From Ornatilinea apprima (lineage in GTDB: Bacteria > Chloroflexota > Anaerolineae > Anaerolineales > Anaerolineaceae), in contig NZ_LGCL01000024.1 in the NCBI RefSeq assembly GCF_001306115.1, positions 1-64,000 on the forward strand: a stretch of DNA of 64,000 bases, given 5' to 3'. The translations under genes were made by a program, and so were the position numbers. Of the stretch, positions 15,524 to 24,615 are shown piece after piece; within the stretch, counting starts at the first letter, position 1; every line of letters begins with the position of its first letter. The notes beneath the pieces were generated by a model. The model was not told the origin of the DNA. It made no database searches and worked only from the letters and a program-made list of their open reading frames with translations.

Positions 15524-18214
15524 ATGGCGACAAAGCTAAAAGTGTTGGAATTTGCGAATAAAGTCAGTCGAAAGAAAATGGGGTCGAAAGCGGCCATCAA
15601 ACCCACTGACCCGGAATACATGATCCTTGAGCCGGTGGTCAGCGACGAAATGGCCGAGGTGGCGCTGTGCCTGGAATTCCGCAAGCCGCAAAGCGCCGAA
15701 GAAGTGTCCGCGCTGTGCGGCAAACCGCTGGAAGAGACCGCCCGCCTGCTGTGGGACCTGGCCATGGCCGGGGTTTGCTTCGTCAACAAAATCGACGGGG
15801 TGGATAAATACTGGTACGACACCTGGGTGCCCGGCATCATGGAAATGATGACCAACAATAAAGAGAACGTCAAAAAGCACCCGCAGATCGCCGAGGCCTT
15901 CGAGGCCTACGGTCGCGTGCGCGGGGCGGCCACCGCGGGCAACTTCCCGGTGGGTATCGGCCTGATGCGCGTAATTCCCATTGAGAGCGCCATTGAAGGC
16001 AATTCCAGAAAAGCCTCTTACGAAGAAGTTTCCAAATACCTTAACGACAACAGCATCTTCTCGGTTTCCGACTGCTCGTGCCGCACGGCGCGCGAAGCGA
16101 TGGGCGAAGGCTGCGGGCACCTGAAGGAAGATATGTGCATTCAGTTGGGACACGCCGCGGAATATTACATCCGCACCGGCCGCGGGCGCGAGATCACCCG
16201 CGAAGAGGCCTTTGAAATCATCCAGCGCGCCGAAGAGAACGGCCTGGTGCACCAGATTCCGAACACCGACGGCCCCGGCAAAACACACGCCATCTGCAAC
16301 TGCTGCGGCTGCTCGTGCCTTTCGCTGCGTACCGCCGAGATGTTCATCAACACCGACATGGTGCGCTCCAACTATGTATCGCATGTGGATATCGAAAAGT
16401 GCGTGGCCTGCGGTGAGTGTGTGGTATCCTGCCCAACCAACGCCCTGCAATTGGGGCAAAAAATCTGCGGCAGCACGCCCATCACGCGCCCCGAGCGCGA
16501 GACCCCGCGCGATAACGATTGGGGCCCCGAAAACTGGAACGCCGACTACCGCTACAACCGCAAAGACGTGGTTGAAACCGGCACCAGCCCCTGCAAAACC
16601 AGCTGCCCGGCGCATATCGGCGTGCAGGGTTACATCAAACTGGCCTCGCAGGGCCGCTATACCGAGGCGCTCGAGCTGATCAAGCGCGAGAATCCCTTCC
16701 CGGCGGTGTGCGGGCGCATCTGCCCCCGCAACTGCGAGTCGGCCTGCACACGCGGCGACATTGACGACCCGGTGGCGATTGATGAGATCAAGAAATTTAT
16801 CGCCGAGCAAGACCTGAACAAAGACCAGCGCTACATGCCCAAGATCATGCATAACTACGGCAATAAAATTGCTGTGGTGGGCGCTGGCCCGGCCGGGCTT
16901 TCTTGCGCCTATTACCTGGCCATTGACGGCTATCAAGTAACCGTGTTTGAAAAGCAGCAAGTGCTGGGCGGCATGCTCACGCTGGGCATTCCCTCTTTCC
17001 GCCTGGAGAAGAACGTGGTCAACGCCGAAATCGACATCCTCAAAGAGCTGGGCGTGCGGTTCAAGACCGGCGTGGAAGTGGGCAAAGATGTGAGTCTGAA
17101 TGACCTGCGCGCGCAGGGCTTCCAGGCCTTCTACCTGGCGATTGGCGCGCAAGCCAGCCGCAAGCTCAACATTGAGGGCGAAGACGCCGAAGGCGTGATC
17201 GCCGGGGTGGATTTTGTGCGCAGCGTCAACCTGAATGAAGGCGTGCGGTTGAGCGGCAAGGTGGTGGTCATCGGCGGCGGTAATGTAGCCATTGATGTGG
17301 CTCGCAGCGCGGCGCGCGTGGGCGCGGGCCAGGTGGACATGTACTGCCTGGAAAGCCGCGCGCAGATGCCCGCCCTGGAAGAAGAGATCGAAGAGGCCCT
17401 GGCCGAAGAAATTATCATCAACAATGGCTGGGGGCCCAAACGCATTGTTACCGACAAAGGACGCGTTACCGGCGTGGAGTTCAAGAAATGCGTTTCCGTC
17501 TTCGATGAAAACGGGCGCTTCAACCCGAAGTACGACGAAAACGACACCAAATTGGTGGAAGCCAACTATGTGCTGGTTTCCATCGGCCAGGCCATAGATT
17601 GGGGCCGCCTGCTGGAAGGCTGCGGCGCGCAGTTGAATCCCAACAAAACCATCCAGGCCGACCCGCTCACCTACCAAACCGGGCAGCCCGACGTGTTCGC
17701 CGGCGGAGACGCGCACACCGGCCCCCGCTTTGCCATCGACGCCATCGCCGCGGGCAAACAGGCTGCCATCTCCATTCACCGCTTTGTGCACCCCGGCCAG
17801 AGCCTGACCATTGGCCGCAGCAACCGCGATTATATCGCGCTGGATAAATCGGACCTGTTCCTCGACAGCTACGACCGCATGCCGCGCCAGAAAGCCGCGC
17901 ACCTCAACGGCGGCAAATCCAAAGACAGCTTCAAAGACCTGCGCCTGACCTTCACCGAAGAGCAGGTTCGCAAAGAAACCGAACGCTGCCTGGGCTGCGG
18001 CGCCACCGTGGTGGACGAAGCCCTGTGCGTGGGCTGCGGCGTCTGCACCACCAAATGCAAGTTCGACGCCATCTCGCTGGTGCGCAAGTATGACGGCGTC
18101 GGCGCCGCCCTGCCCGACATGAAACCGATTGTGATCAAGCACATGCTCAAACGCAAAGTGAAGATCGTGGGCAAGAAGGTGTCCCGCTCGCTCAAATCCA
18201 TTCTGAAGCACTAA
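15524..18214 (+). CDS. FeS/FAD pyridine-nucleotide oxidoreductase (glutamate synthase small-subunit-like)
   Basis: An 896-residue multidomain protein. Residues ~1-290 are a Cys-rich N-terminal region with SVSDCSCRTAR and CNCCGCSCL. A 4Fe-4S motif CVACGECVVSCP follows at ~293. Residues ~350-820 match GltD/NfnB-like proteins: CPAHIGVQGYIKLASQGRY, CGRICPRNCESACTRG, the FAD loop VVGAGPAGLS (~450), the NAD(P) loop VIGGGNVAIDVARSA (~583) and the FAD-closing FAGGDAHTGPRFAIDAIAAG. The C-terminus has CLGCG and a ferredoxin motif CVGCGVCTTKC (~821-845). It probably passes electrons between NAD(P)H and a ferredoxin-type partner. Its place between hypB and hypA suggests a link with hydrogenase or nickel-enzyme metabolism; that is inference. 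Confidence 0.88.
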   Translation: MATKLKVLEFANKVSRKKMGSKAAIKPTDPEYMILEPVVSDEMAEVALCLEFRKPQSAEEVSALCGKPLEETARLLWDLAMAGVCFVNKIDGVDKYWYDTWVPGIMEMMTNNKENVKKHPQIAEAFEAYGRVRGAATAGNFPVGIGLMRVIPIESAIEGNSRKASYEEVSKYLNDNSIFSVSDCSCRTAREAMGEGCGHLKEDMCIQLGHAAEYYIRTGRGREITREEAFEIIQRAEENGLVHQIPNTDGPGKTHAICNCCGCSCLSLRTAEMFINTDMVRSNYVSHVDIEKCVACGECVVSCPTNALQLGQKICGSTPITRPERETPRDNDWGPENWNADYRYNRKDVVETGTSPCKTSCPAHIGVQGYIKLASQGRYTEALELIKRENPFPAVCGRICPRNCESACTRGDIDDPVAIDEIKKFIAEQDLNKDQRYMPKIMHNYGNKIAVVGAGPAGLSCAYYLAIDGYQVTVFEKQQVLGGMLTLGIPSFRLEKNVVNAEIDILKELGVRFKTGVEVGKDVSLNDLRAQGFQAFYLAIGAQASRKLNIEGEDAEGVIAGVDFVRSVNLNEGVRLSGKVVVIGGGNVAIDVARSAARVGAGQVDMYCLESRAQMPALEEEIEEALAEEIIINNGWGPKRIVTDKGRVTGVEFKKCVSVFDENGRFNPKYDENDTKLVEANYVLVSIGQAIDWGRLLEGCGAQLNPNKTIQADPLTYQTGQPDVFAGGDAHTGPRFAIDAIAAGKQAAISIHRFVHPGQSLTIGRSNRDYIALDKSDLFLDSYDRMPRQKAAHLNGGKSKDSFKDLRLTFTEEQVRKETERCLGCGATVVDEALCVGCGVCTTKCKFDAISLVRKYDGVGAALPDMKPIVIKHMLKRKVKIVGKKVSRSLKSILKH

Positions 18215-18292
18215 GGCCAATGCCTTCAAACGCCAGGGGCGGACGCGTCTGCCCCTGGCCAACAAGGACCGGCCGTCTGACAGGTGAAGCCC

Positions 18293-18634
18293 TTGCACGA
18301 ACTTGGAATCATGTTTAACGTTGTCCGCTCGGTGGAAAGTTTTGCCCAAAAAAACGGGGTAAAAACCATCGCCACTCTGGTGCTGCAAATTGGGGAGCTT
18401 TCTCCGGTTGTGCCACAGTATATTGAGGCCTGCTACCCGGCCGCCGTGGATGGCACCCTGCTGCAAGACACCGAGCTGAAAATTGAGATCCTGCCCGGCA
18501 ACGCGCTGTGCCAGGGCTGCGGCAAGGTCTTTAATCTGTTGGCCAGCGGCAAGCAGTGCCCGCACTGCGGCGGGCAAAGCTGGGAGGTATTGAGCGGCAG
18601 GGAATTTATGATTAAAGAAATTGTGGCCTGCTGA
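18293..18634 (+). CDS. hypA: Hydrogenase/urease nickel chaperone HypA
   Basis: HypA binds nickel through the N-terminal Met-His-Glu and zinc through two CxxC pairs. A GTG at 18284 would give MKPLHELG and bury the nickel-binding His. The TTG at 18293 gives MHELGIMF, with AGGTGA 5 bases upstream, so I prefer it (113 residues). The zinc ligands are Cys73, Cys76, Cys89 and Cys92 (ALCQGCGKVF; KQCPHCGGQ). It lies 78 bp after the oxidoreductase and is the last gene of the hyp unit, followed by a terminator. Confidence 0.92.
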   Translation: MHELGIMFNVVRSVESFAQKNGVKTIATLVLQIGELSPVVPQYIEACYPAAVDGTLLQDTELKIEILPGNALCQGCGKVFNLLASGKQCPHCGGQSWEVLSGREFMIKEIVAC

Positions 18635-18656
18635 GCAAAGCTCAGAAAAAAGTCCG

Positions 18657-18688
18657 CGCGCCTGGTGGTTTCGCCGGGCGCGTTTTTT
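18657..18688 (+). terminator. Intrinsic terminator after hypA
   Basis: CGCGCCTGG at 18657-18665 pairs with CCGGGCGCG at 18674-18682 with one wobble, followed by TTTTTTG. Confidence 0.8.
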
Positions 18689-18738
18689 GTTTTCTGCCAT
18701 AATAGAAAGAAGAAAATGATCATCAGCGAGATGGCAAT

Positions 18739-19170
18739 ATGAGCGCCCCCCAAGCCCCCGAAATCAACCTGGCCGGCCCGTGCGGCTTTTACTGCGGGAC
18801 GTGCCGCCATTACCTGGCCAGAAGCAAAGGCTTATTAAAGGAAAAGCACCTTAAAGACGGCTGTAAAGGCTGCCGCGCGCAGGACAAGAAATGCGCCTGG
18901 GTAAAACGCGACTGCGTTTTGCTGCGCAAGCACCAGATCGCCTTTTGCTTTGAGTGCCCAAATTTTCCCTGCGAGAATCTCAAAAAGTTTGACGAGCGGC
19001 ATATCCGCGAAGACCAGTTGAGCCCCATCGAAAATCTGCTGCGCATCAAAGAAGTCGGCGCGCGGCAGTGGCTGGCAGAGCAGGCAGAGGCCTGGAAATG
19101 CCCGCAGTGCGGCGGCAATCTGTGCGTGATCGACCGCGAGTGCTACGACTGCGGTTATCCATGCCCATAA
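18739..19170 (+). CDS. DUF3795 family Cys-rich protein
   Basis: A 143-residue protein with 15 Cys residues in the DUF3795 pattern (PF12675): NLAGPCGFYCGTCRHYLARS, CKGCRAQDKKCAWVKRDC, FCFECPNFPCENLKKFDERH. A C-terminal zinc-ribbon-like pair follows (CPQCGGNLCVIDRECYDCGY). It is probably a metal- or FeS-binding protein; its function is unknown. No good ribosome binding site precedes the ATG. It stands alone between two terminators. Confidence 0.85.
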   Translation: MSAPQAPEINLAGPCGFYCGTCRHYLARSKGLLKEKHLKDGCKGCRAQDKKCAWVKRDCVLLRKHQIAFCFECPNFPCENLKKFDERHIREDQLSPIENLLRIKEVGARQWLAEQAEAWKCPQCGGNLCVIDRECYDCGYPCP

Positions 19171-19225
19171 TATGATAGGGGCAACTTGCCTGTTTTTTGT
19201 CGGCGACCGATCTTTAAATGAATTT

Positions 19226-19251
19226 CGCTCTCCGTCAGGGAGGGCGTTTTT
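19226..19251 (+). terminator. Intrinsic terminator after the DUF3795 gene
   Basis: CGCTCTCC (19226-19233) pairs with GGAGGGCG (19239-19246) with one wobble and is followed by TTTTT. Confidence 0.7.
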
Positions 19252-19349
19252 CATTCTCGGCTTATAAATTTGGGATTTGTTGGCAATTGCAGCTATAATA
19301 TCGCTTGATTTCAAAACAAGCAGCATCAACAACAGAAAGCGTACCGACC

Positions 19350-20228
19350 ATGCAACCCGCTCCGGAAACCAGTTCCCCATCTTCGTCAGGCAAAATCAAA
19401 CTTATGCTGCGCCAGCACCCACTGTTGGCTTTTTTTATCCTCGCCTATGCCATCTCCTGGATTCTTTCAATCCCCTTTATCCTTGCGGAATGGGGCGTAT
19501 TGCAAGGTGATTTCAGACTCGTGTTTGTGATCAAGTCTTTTGGGCCTTATCTCTCGGCAGCCATTCTGATCGGTATTATCGAAGGTAAGAATGGCCTGCA
19601 GCGTTTTCGCCAGCGCATGCGCCAGAGAAAAGCCGGCTGGCAATGGTACCTGTTCATTCTTCTGGGAATCCCCACGCTGATCCTGCTGGGAATCGCGGTG
19701 CAGCCCGGCGCGTTGGCAGGCTTTCTGGGAGTTCAACCTGTTTTGCCGCTCACTTATCTGGTTACTTATATCGCGGTGATGTTTGGCGGCGGGCCGCTGG
19801 GCGAGGAGCCGGGCTGGCGCGGATTTGCCCTGCCCCGCCTGCAGCAGCGTCACGGTCCGCTGTGGGGTACGCTGATCCTGTCTGTATGCTGGACCTGCTG
19901 GCATCTGCCAGACTTTTTAACCTCCGCCCAGGGGGGAGGCCCCGGAACCGGACTATCCGCTTTTTTGGTAAACTTTCCCATTTTTCTGGCCCTGGTCACC
20001 GCCATCGCCATCCTGCTCACCTGGATTTATAATCGCACTGGCGGGAGTATTTTTCTTGCCATTCTGGCGCACGCCAGCGTTAACACTCCCCAGGTGGTTT
20101 TGGTGCCGCTTTTCCCCGCAGTGGATACCACCAGCCTGAACCTGGCCGCCATGATCGGCTTTGGAGTGAGCGCCCTGGTGATCCTTATTCTCACCCGCGG
20201 GCAGCTTGGTTACCAGGCAGAGAAGTAA
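19350..20228 (+). CDS. CPBP family intramembrane metalloprotease
   Basis: A 292-residue membrane protein with about seven or eight hydrophobic segments. Motif 1 is GGGPLGEEPGWRGFALPRLQ (EExxxR) near residue 155. WHLPDF carries the second-motif His and LAHASVNT the last. This is the subtype often named type II CAAX endopeptidase. The frame is open back to 19305; the ATG at 19350 is preferred because the upstream part lies over a TATAAT box at 19294. A second member of the same subtype is at 22637. Confidence 0.87.
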   Translation: MQPAPETSSPSSSGKIKLMLRQHPLLAFFILAYAISWILSIPFILAEWGVLQGDFRLVFVIKSFGPYLSAAILIGIIEGKNGLQRFRQRMRQRKAGWQWYLFILLGIPTLILLGIAVQPGALAGFLGVQPVLPLTYLVTYIAVMFGGGPLGEEPGWRGFALPRLQQRHGPLWGTLILSVCWTCWHLPDFLTSAQGGGPGTGLSAFLVNFPIFLALVTAIAILLTWIYNRTGGSIFLAILAHASVNTPQVVLVPLFPAVDTTSLNLAAMIGFGVSALVILILTRGQLGYQAEK

Positions 20229-20307
20229 AGCGAAACCAAAACGCTCAAAAATATTATACAGACATTCTGAACTCACTCATCAAGGGTGAAATTAAATGTC
20301 AATCCAG

Positions 20308-20336
20308 AAGCGCCTCCAATTTTGGAGCGCTTTTTT
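20308..20336 (+). terminator. Intrinsic terminator
   Basis: AAGCG-CTCC (20308-20317, with a bulged C) pairs with GGAGCGCTT around AATTTT, followed by TTTTTT. It ends the CPBP transcript. Confidence 0.7.
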
Positions 20337-20337
20337 A

Positions 20338-20365
20338 TTGAAACTTCAGTTTTAATATCTATAAT
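20338..20365 (+). promoter_or_regulatory. Promoter of the glycosyltransferase gene
   Basis: TTGAAA at 20338-20343 and TATAAT at 20360-20365 with a 16-base spacer, ~70 bases before the start at 20434 and immediately after a terminator. Confidence 0.65.
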
Positions 20366-20433
20366 CATAAAGTGCCTAAAATGCCAATATTATTGGATCT
20401 TGTCATTCCTAATCAAACAAGGATTCATACGGA

Positions 20434-21699
20434 ATGAAAATCACCATCTTTGCGGCTGGTTCACAAGGGGACATTCAGCCCTGCGTGGCGTTGGGTAAAG
20501 GCTTGCAGCGGGCAGGCTATCAGGTGAGCCTGGCCGCGCCAGAGGATTTTGCCGAATTTGTGCAGCGGCATGCCCTCGAATTTCGCCCGTTGCGCGGGGA
20601 TGTTCAAAAAATCATGGCCAGCGACACCGGCCGGGAATTTATGCAAACCGGCGGGCAAAATCCGCTTACCTCCATCCGCACCATGCGCGTTTTGCTGGCC
20701 CCAGTGATCCGCGAGATGACCGCAGACGCTTACACGGCCTGCCAGGACGCGGACGGCTTGATCTGCCTGGGCGTGGTCAGCGCCTTCGGAAAGTCCATTG
20801 CTGAGGCGCTGCAAATTCCCATGCTGAATATCGAGCCTACCCCGCTGCTTCCCAGCCGGTCTTTCCCCGCGCCATCCTGGCCCATCCAGCGCAATTTGGG
20901 CGGCTTGCATAATACCCTTTCGGGCAGAGCCATGCTGCAGGTGGTCTGGTATTGGTACCAGCCCTTCGTCAACGACCTGCGCCGCCGACTGGGTCTGCCC
21001 CCCTTCAGCGGATCTCGTTTCTACCGCGCGTTAAGAGACACGCCCCTGATCGGCGCTTACAGCCCTGGCATCATCCCCCAACCACCAGACTGGCCGGAGC
21101 ACGCGCACGTCAGCGGCTATTTATTCCTCGATTCGCTGGCAGACTGGCAGCCACCCGCCGGCCTGACCGAGTTCCTAGAGGCGGGCGAACCACCCGTCTA
21201 CATCGGGTTTGGCAGCATGTCCGGCCAGAGCCCCGAAGTGTTGGCGGAGCTGGTGATCAACGCCCTGGCCCAAAGCGGGCAGCGCGGGGTGCTGCTGACC
21301 GGTTGGGGCGGGCTGCGCCCCGAAATGCTGGCGGACAACATCTTCGTGCTCAATTCTGCGCCGCATAACTGGCTGTTTCCGCGCATGGCGGCGGTGGTGC
21401 ACCATGGCGGGGCGGGCACCACCGCCGAAGGGCTGCGCGCGGGCGTGCCTTCGATCATCGTGCCCTTTATTCTCGACCAGCCCTTCTGGGGCGCGCGCGT
21501 GCAGTCGATGGGGCTGGGACCGGCGCCCATCCCGCAAAAGAATTTGACCGCTGAAAGCCTGGCCGCGGCCATTACCAGCGCGGTGACCGATACCGCCATG
21601 CGCGAGCGCGCCCGGTTAACCGGCGAAGCCATCCGCGCCGAAGACGGGGTGGGCAGCGCGGTCAAGCTCGTCCAGCGCTATTTTGGCGATCCCCATTAA
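20434..21699 (+). CDS. GT1-type glycosyltransferase (UGT/sterol glucosyltransferase-like)
   Basis: A 421-residue GT-B enzyme. The N-terminus ITIFAAGSQGDIQPCVALGK is the classic start of the UGT and macrolide glycosyltransferase group. The C-terminal domain holds YIGFGSMSG and the donor-sugar motif VHHGGAGTTAEGLRAGVPS near residue 323, then PFILDQPFWGARV. Relatives transfer glucose or deoxysugars to lipids, sterols or natural products; the acceptor is unknown. The next gene starts within its stop codon (TAATG), showing translational coupling. Confidence 0.9.
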   Translation: MKITIFAAGSQGDIQPCVALGKGLQRAGYQVSLAAPEDFAEFVQRHALEFRPLRGDVQKIMASDTGREFMQTGGQNPLTSIRTMRVLLAPVIREMTADAYTACQDADGLICLGVVSAFGKSIAEALQIPMLNIEPTPLLPSRSFPAPSWPIQRNLGGLHNTLSGRAMLQVVWYWYQPFVNDLRRRLGLPPFSGSRFYRALRDTPLIGAYSPGIIPQPPDWPEHAHVSGYLFLDSLADWQPPAGLTEFLEAGEPPVYIGFGSMSGQSPEVLAELVINALAQSGQRGVLLTGWGGLRPEMLADNIFVLNSAPHNWLFPRMAAVVHHGGAGTTAEGLRAGVPSIIVPFILDQPFWGARVQSMGLGPAPIPQKNLTAESLAAAITSAVTDTAMRERARLTGEAIRAEDGVGSAVKLVQRYFGDPH

Positions 21700-22499
21700 T
21701 GGATGACAGGCAGAGATCAATGAACTCAAAAAACGATTCGCGAACCGTAGTGCCCTATCTGCGCGAGCGCCAGTTGATGGTCGACGGCGGGCAGTTGGGG
21801 CTGCAGAAACACACCATCCACGGGCTGGTGGAGTTTGACATCACCCGCGCGCGCGAGAATATTCGGCAGTACCGCGCCCAAACCGGCCAGGCGCTGTCGT
21901 TCACCGCGTTCTTTTTGTTCTGCCTGGGAAAAGCTATTGACGCTGACAGGAATATGCATGCCTACCGCGACTGGCGCAACCAGCTGGTGATCTTCGACGA
22001 CGTGGACGTGAACATGCTCTTCGAAGTGGAAGTGGACGGCCAGAAAGCCATTCGCCCGCACATTCTCCGGGGCATCAATCATAAAACCCCGGCCGAGCTG
22101 CACCAGGAAATGGAAGCCTTCCAGAAGGGCTACCAGGAGAGCCGCGAATCCAAATTCATTGAGTGGTTTGTGCGCCTGCCGCAATTTGCCCGGCGTATGT
22201 TTTTAAGAGTTTTGTTTAAGAATCCGCAAATGGTAAAAGAGCTGTACGGCACCGTGCTGCTGTCTTCGGTGGGCATGTTTGGGCGCGGGAGCGGCTGGGC
22301 CATCCCGGTGCCCAATCACACCCTGCAGTTGACCCTGGGCGGCATGGCCGAGAAGCCGGGGGTGGTGCAGCATCGCGTGGAAGTGCGCGAATATTTGAGC
22401 GTCACCATCAGTTTTGACCATGACGTCGTCGACGGCGCGCCCGCCGCGCGCTTTATGCAGCGGCTGAAGAAGCTGGTCGAGAGCGGCGTAATCGAGTAA
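21699..22499 (+). CDS. 2-oxoacid dehydrogenase E2-type acyltransferase domain protein
   Basis: A 266-residue stand-alone catalytic domain of the 2-oxoacid dehydrogenase acyltransferase fold, without lipoyl or peripheral-subunit-binding domains. The segment QALSFTAFFLFCLGKAIDAD resembles the core of that fold, and VTISFDHDVVDGAPAARFM near residue 240 carries the catalytic His-x-x-x-Asp. It may move an acyl group, possibly on a glycolipid, since it overlaps the glycosyltransferase gene by one base. An alternative start is the ATG at 21720. Confidence 0.82.
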   Translation: MDDRQRSMNSKNDSRTVVPYLRERQLMVDGGQLGLQKHTIHGLVEFDITRARENIRQYRAQTGQALSFTAFFLFCLGKAIDADRNMHAYRDWRNQLVIFDDVDVNMLFEVEVDGQKAIRPHILRGINHKTPAELHQEMEAFQKGYQESRESKFIEWFVRLPQFARRMFLRVLFKNPQMVKELYGTVLLSSVGMFGRGSGWAIPVPNHTLQLTLGGMAEKPGVVQHRVEVREYLSVTISFDHDVVDGAPAARFMQRLKKLVESGVIE

Positions 22500-22636
22500 G
22501 GCAGTGTTGCCCCCAAAGGGGGCATGCCGCGCAAGACATTCGGGCGTTCCCGACTGGCGGGGGCGCTTTTGATTGAATCCTGTGCTCCAGTTGTATAATC
22601 AAATCAGGGTATTCGCCTGTCCGCAAGGAGGGAATT

Positions 22637-23641
22637 GTGGACCGCCTCACCCATTGGATCAGACAACATCAGGTGCTGGCATTTTTCATCATCACCTTTG
22701 CCATCACCTGGCCAGGATTTTTCCTGGTATTTTTCATCTTCCCCGGCAACCAGATTGTAGAAGCCGTCTGCTCGCAGGTGGTCTTCAGCCCCGCTCTATC
22801 GGCGATGTTGATCGCGGGCATTGCCGAGCCGCGCCCCAAACTTGAGCCCAGCCGCTGGCGCTGGGTCACGTTCGCCGTATCGTGGCTGGTCGCTTCCATC
22901 GTGCAAACCCTGTATTTCTGGAAAATTTACCAGGCTCAACTCACCGCGCCCATCGTCATCATCAGCTGCCTCTTCGCGCTGATGCCCGCCTGGGTGCTGT
23001 CCAGCGCCTATGCCCGCAAGCCCGGCGTTCGCAAGCTTTTCTCCACCCTGCTCAAACCGCGCGGCAGGGTGATCTGGTATTTGCTGATCTTTGCCATCTT
23101 CCCCGGCATTCTTCTTTTAGGCATGGGCATCACCCGCCTGATGGGCGGGCAGGCCGAGTTTTATCTGGCTGAGGCCGGGTTCGAGGGCGCGGCCACCTAT
23201 ATCCTGCTCGAATTCTCGCGCGGATTCCTGATGACCGGCGGTATTAATGAAGAAAGCGGCTGGCGCGGGTTTGCCCTGCCCCGCCTGCAGGCGCGCTACC
23301 CGGTGATCGTTTCGGTTCTCATCGTATGGTTTTTTTGGGCGCTGTGGCATATCCCCTACGACATTGGCCGGGGCGACCCGCTCGCCTGGATATTGGAGAA
23401 CCGCATCGTCTGGAATCTTCTGGTGTCCATCCTCATGGCCTGGCTGTACAACCGCACCCACGGCAGCATCCTGGCCCCGGCGCTGTTCCACCCCGCCATG
23501 AACACCTTTGGCAATGTTTTTTCGCTGAACACCGCAAGCCGGGTGCTCATCATCGCGGTGGCGGTGATCGCCTTCGTCTCCGACCGCATGTGGCAGAAGC
23601 TGCCTGAAGACAGCCTGGCGGTATATCGGCAGGTGGTTTGA
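22637..23641 (+). CDS. CPBP family intramembrane metalloprotease
   Basis: A 334-residue membrane protein with eight or so hydrophobic segments and the same motif set as the gene at 19350: GGINEESGWRGFALPRLQAR, WHIPYDIGRG and LFHPAMNTFGNVF. It starts with GTG at 22637, 6 bases after AAGGAGGG. A TATAAT at 22594-22599 with TTGAAT 15 bases upstream may be its promoter. The similarity to the 19350 protein suggests an old duplication. Confidence 0.87.
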   Translation: MDRLTHWIRQHQVLAFFIITFAITWPGFFLVFFIFPGNQIVEAVCSQVVFSPALSAMLIAGIAEPRPKLEPSRWRWVTFAVSWLVASIVQTLYFWKIYQAQLTAPIVIISCLFALMPAWVLSSAYARKPGVRKLFSTLLKPRGRVIWYLLIFAIFPGILLLGMGITRLMGGQAEFYLAEAGFEGAATYILLEFSRGFLMTGGINEESGWRGFALPRLQARYPVIVSVLIVWFFWALWHIPYDIGRGDPLAWILENRIVWNLLVSILMAWLYNRTHGSILAPALFHPAMNTFGNVFSLNTASRVLIIAVAVIAFVSDRMWQKLPEDSLAVYRQVV

Positions 23642-23679
23642 GCAAAAAAAGATTCCTTACTGAATAAAGGGTAAAAGAA

Positions 23680-24504
23680 ATGAAAGTGTACTTGATTTAT
23701 TTCTCACAAACCAATAACACGCGCAGCGTTGCGGAGGCGATTGCTGAATCACTCGAACAGCAAGGCGCTGTTACACAGATGGTACCCCTCAAAAAAGCTA
23801 ACGAACTGGAGGTCATCGACGCTGACTTGCTGGGGATTGGAACAGCCTGCTTTTCCAGTCAAGCCCCAACACCCGTCAAGCGATTTCTAAAAACACTTCC
23901 CCGCCTTGACCAGAAAAAAGCATCCGTTTTTGCAACGTCGGGTTCTGCGCCTGGACGGGTGTTATACGATCTTGCACATTTGTTACGAAGGAAAGGAGCG
24001 GATGTGATCGGCGGTTTTCTGACATATGGGGAGGTGCATCATCCTGCGCCCTGCCTTCTTGGGCGCATGGCAAACCGCCCTGACACACAAGACTTAGCAC
24101 AAGCCCGGCGCTTCGCAGAAGCTGTTTTCGAACACATAGCGAAGGGAAGACCAGGGGTAGTTGCTGCAAGCCGTCCGGAAACAGACCATCCAAAATGGGG
24201 TTTTTACGACTTTGTTGCGCTCATCAGTTCGGATAGCGTTTTGCGGTTATTATTGCCAAAACCCAGACTCAATGAAAATCAATGCAAACAATGTCAATGG
24301 TGTGTCAGCGAATGTCCGATGAATGCCATTGTTATGGATGCTTATCCGCGGATTGGAGATCAATGTATCCGTTGCTACCATTGTTTTAATGGCTGCCCTC
24401 AAAAAGCATTTCAGGTGAATTGGGTGCCAAGCAACCTGGTTGTGTCACTCTTCTATAACAAAACCTTTGCACGCTGGTTCGGTGAATTGAAACCAGACTC
24501 TTAA
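23680..24504 (+). CDS. EFR1 family flavodoxin-ferredoxin
   Basis: A 274-residue EFR1-type protein. Residues ~1-160 form a flavodoxin-like domain beginning KVYLIYFSQTNNTRSVAEAI, with the FMN phosphate loop FSQTNNTRS. Residues ~200-250 hold two 4Fe-4S motifs, CKQCQWCVSECPMNAI and CIRCYHCFNGCPQKAF. Such proteins are common in anaerobes and presumably carry electrons between the FeS and FMN centres. Codon use is more AT-rich than its neighbours, which may mean recent acquisition. Confidence 0.88.
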   Translation: MKVYLIYFSQTNNTRSVAEAIAESLEQQGAVTQMVPLKKANELEVIDADLLGIGTACFSSQAPTPVKRFLKTLPRLDQKKASVFATSGSAPGRVLYDLAHLLRRKGADVIGGFLTYGEVHHPAPCLLGRMANRPDTQDLAQARRFAEAVFEHIAKGRPGVVAASRPETDHPKWGFYDFVALISSDSVLRLLLPKPRLNENQCKQCQWCVSECPMNAIVMDAYPRIGDQCIRCYHCFNGCPQKAFQVNWVPSNLVVSLFYNKTFARWFGELKPDS

Positions 24505-24615
24505 ACGCGACTAAAAATGGCTATATGATATAAATTTTCCACAATATGTTGATTAACCCAAATGGCGAAGACTTTGTCCTCACCCAGTGGGCTACATCAT
24601 AGCAAGAGGATAAGA

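Noticed and set aside
15536-18700. 1054-codon open frame antisense to the FeS/FAD oxidoreductase
   Set aside because: Composition shadow of a GC-rich gene; the sense strand has clear domains and the antisense none.
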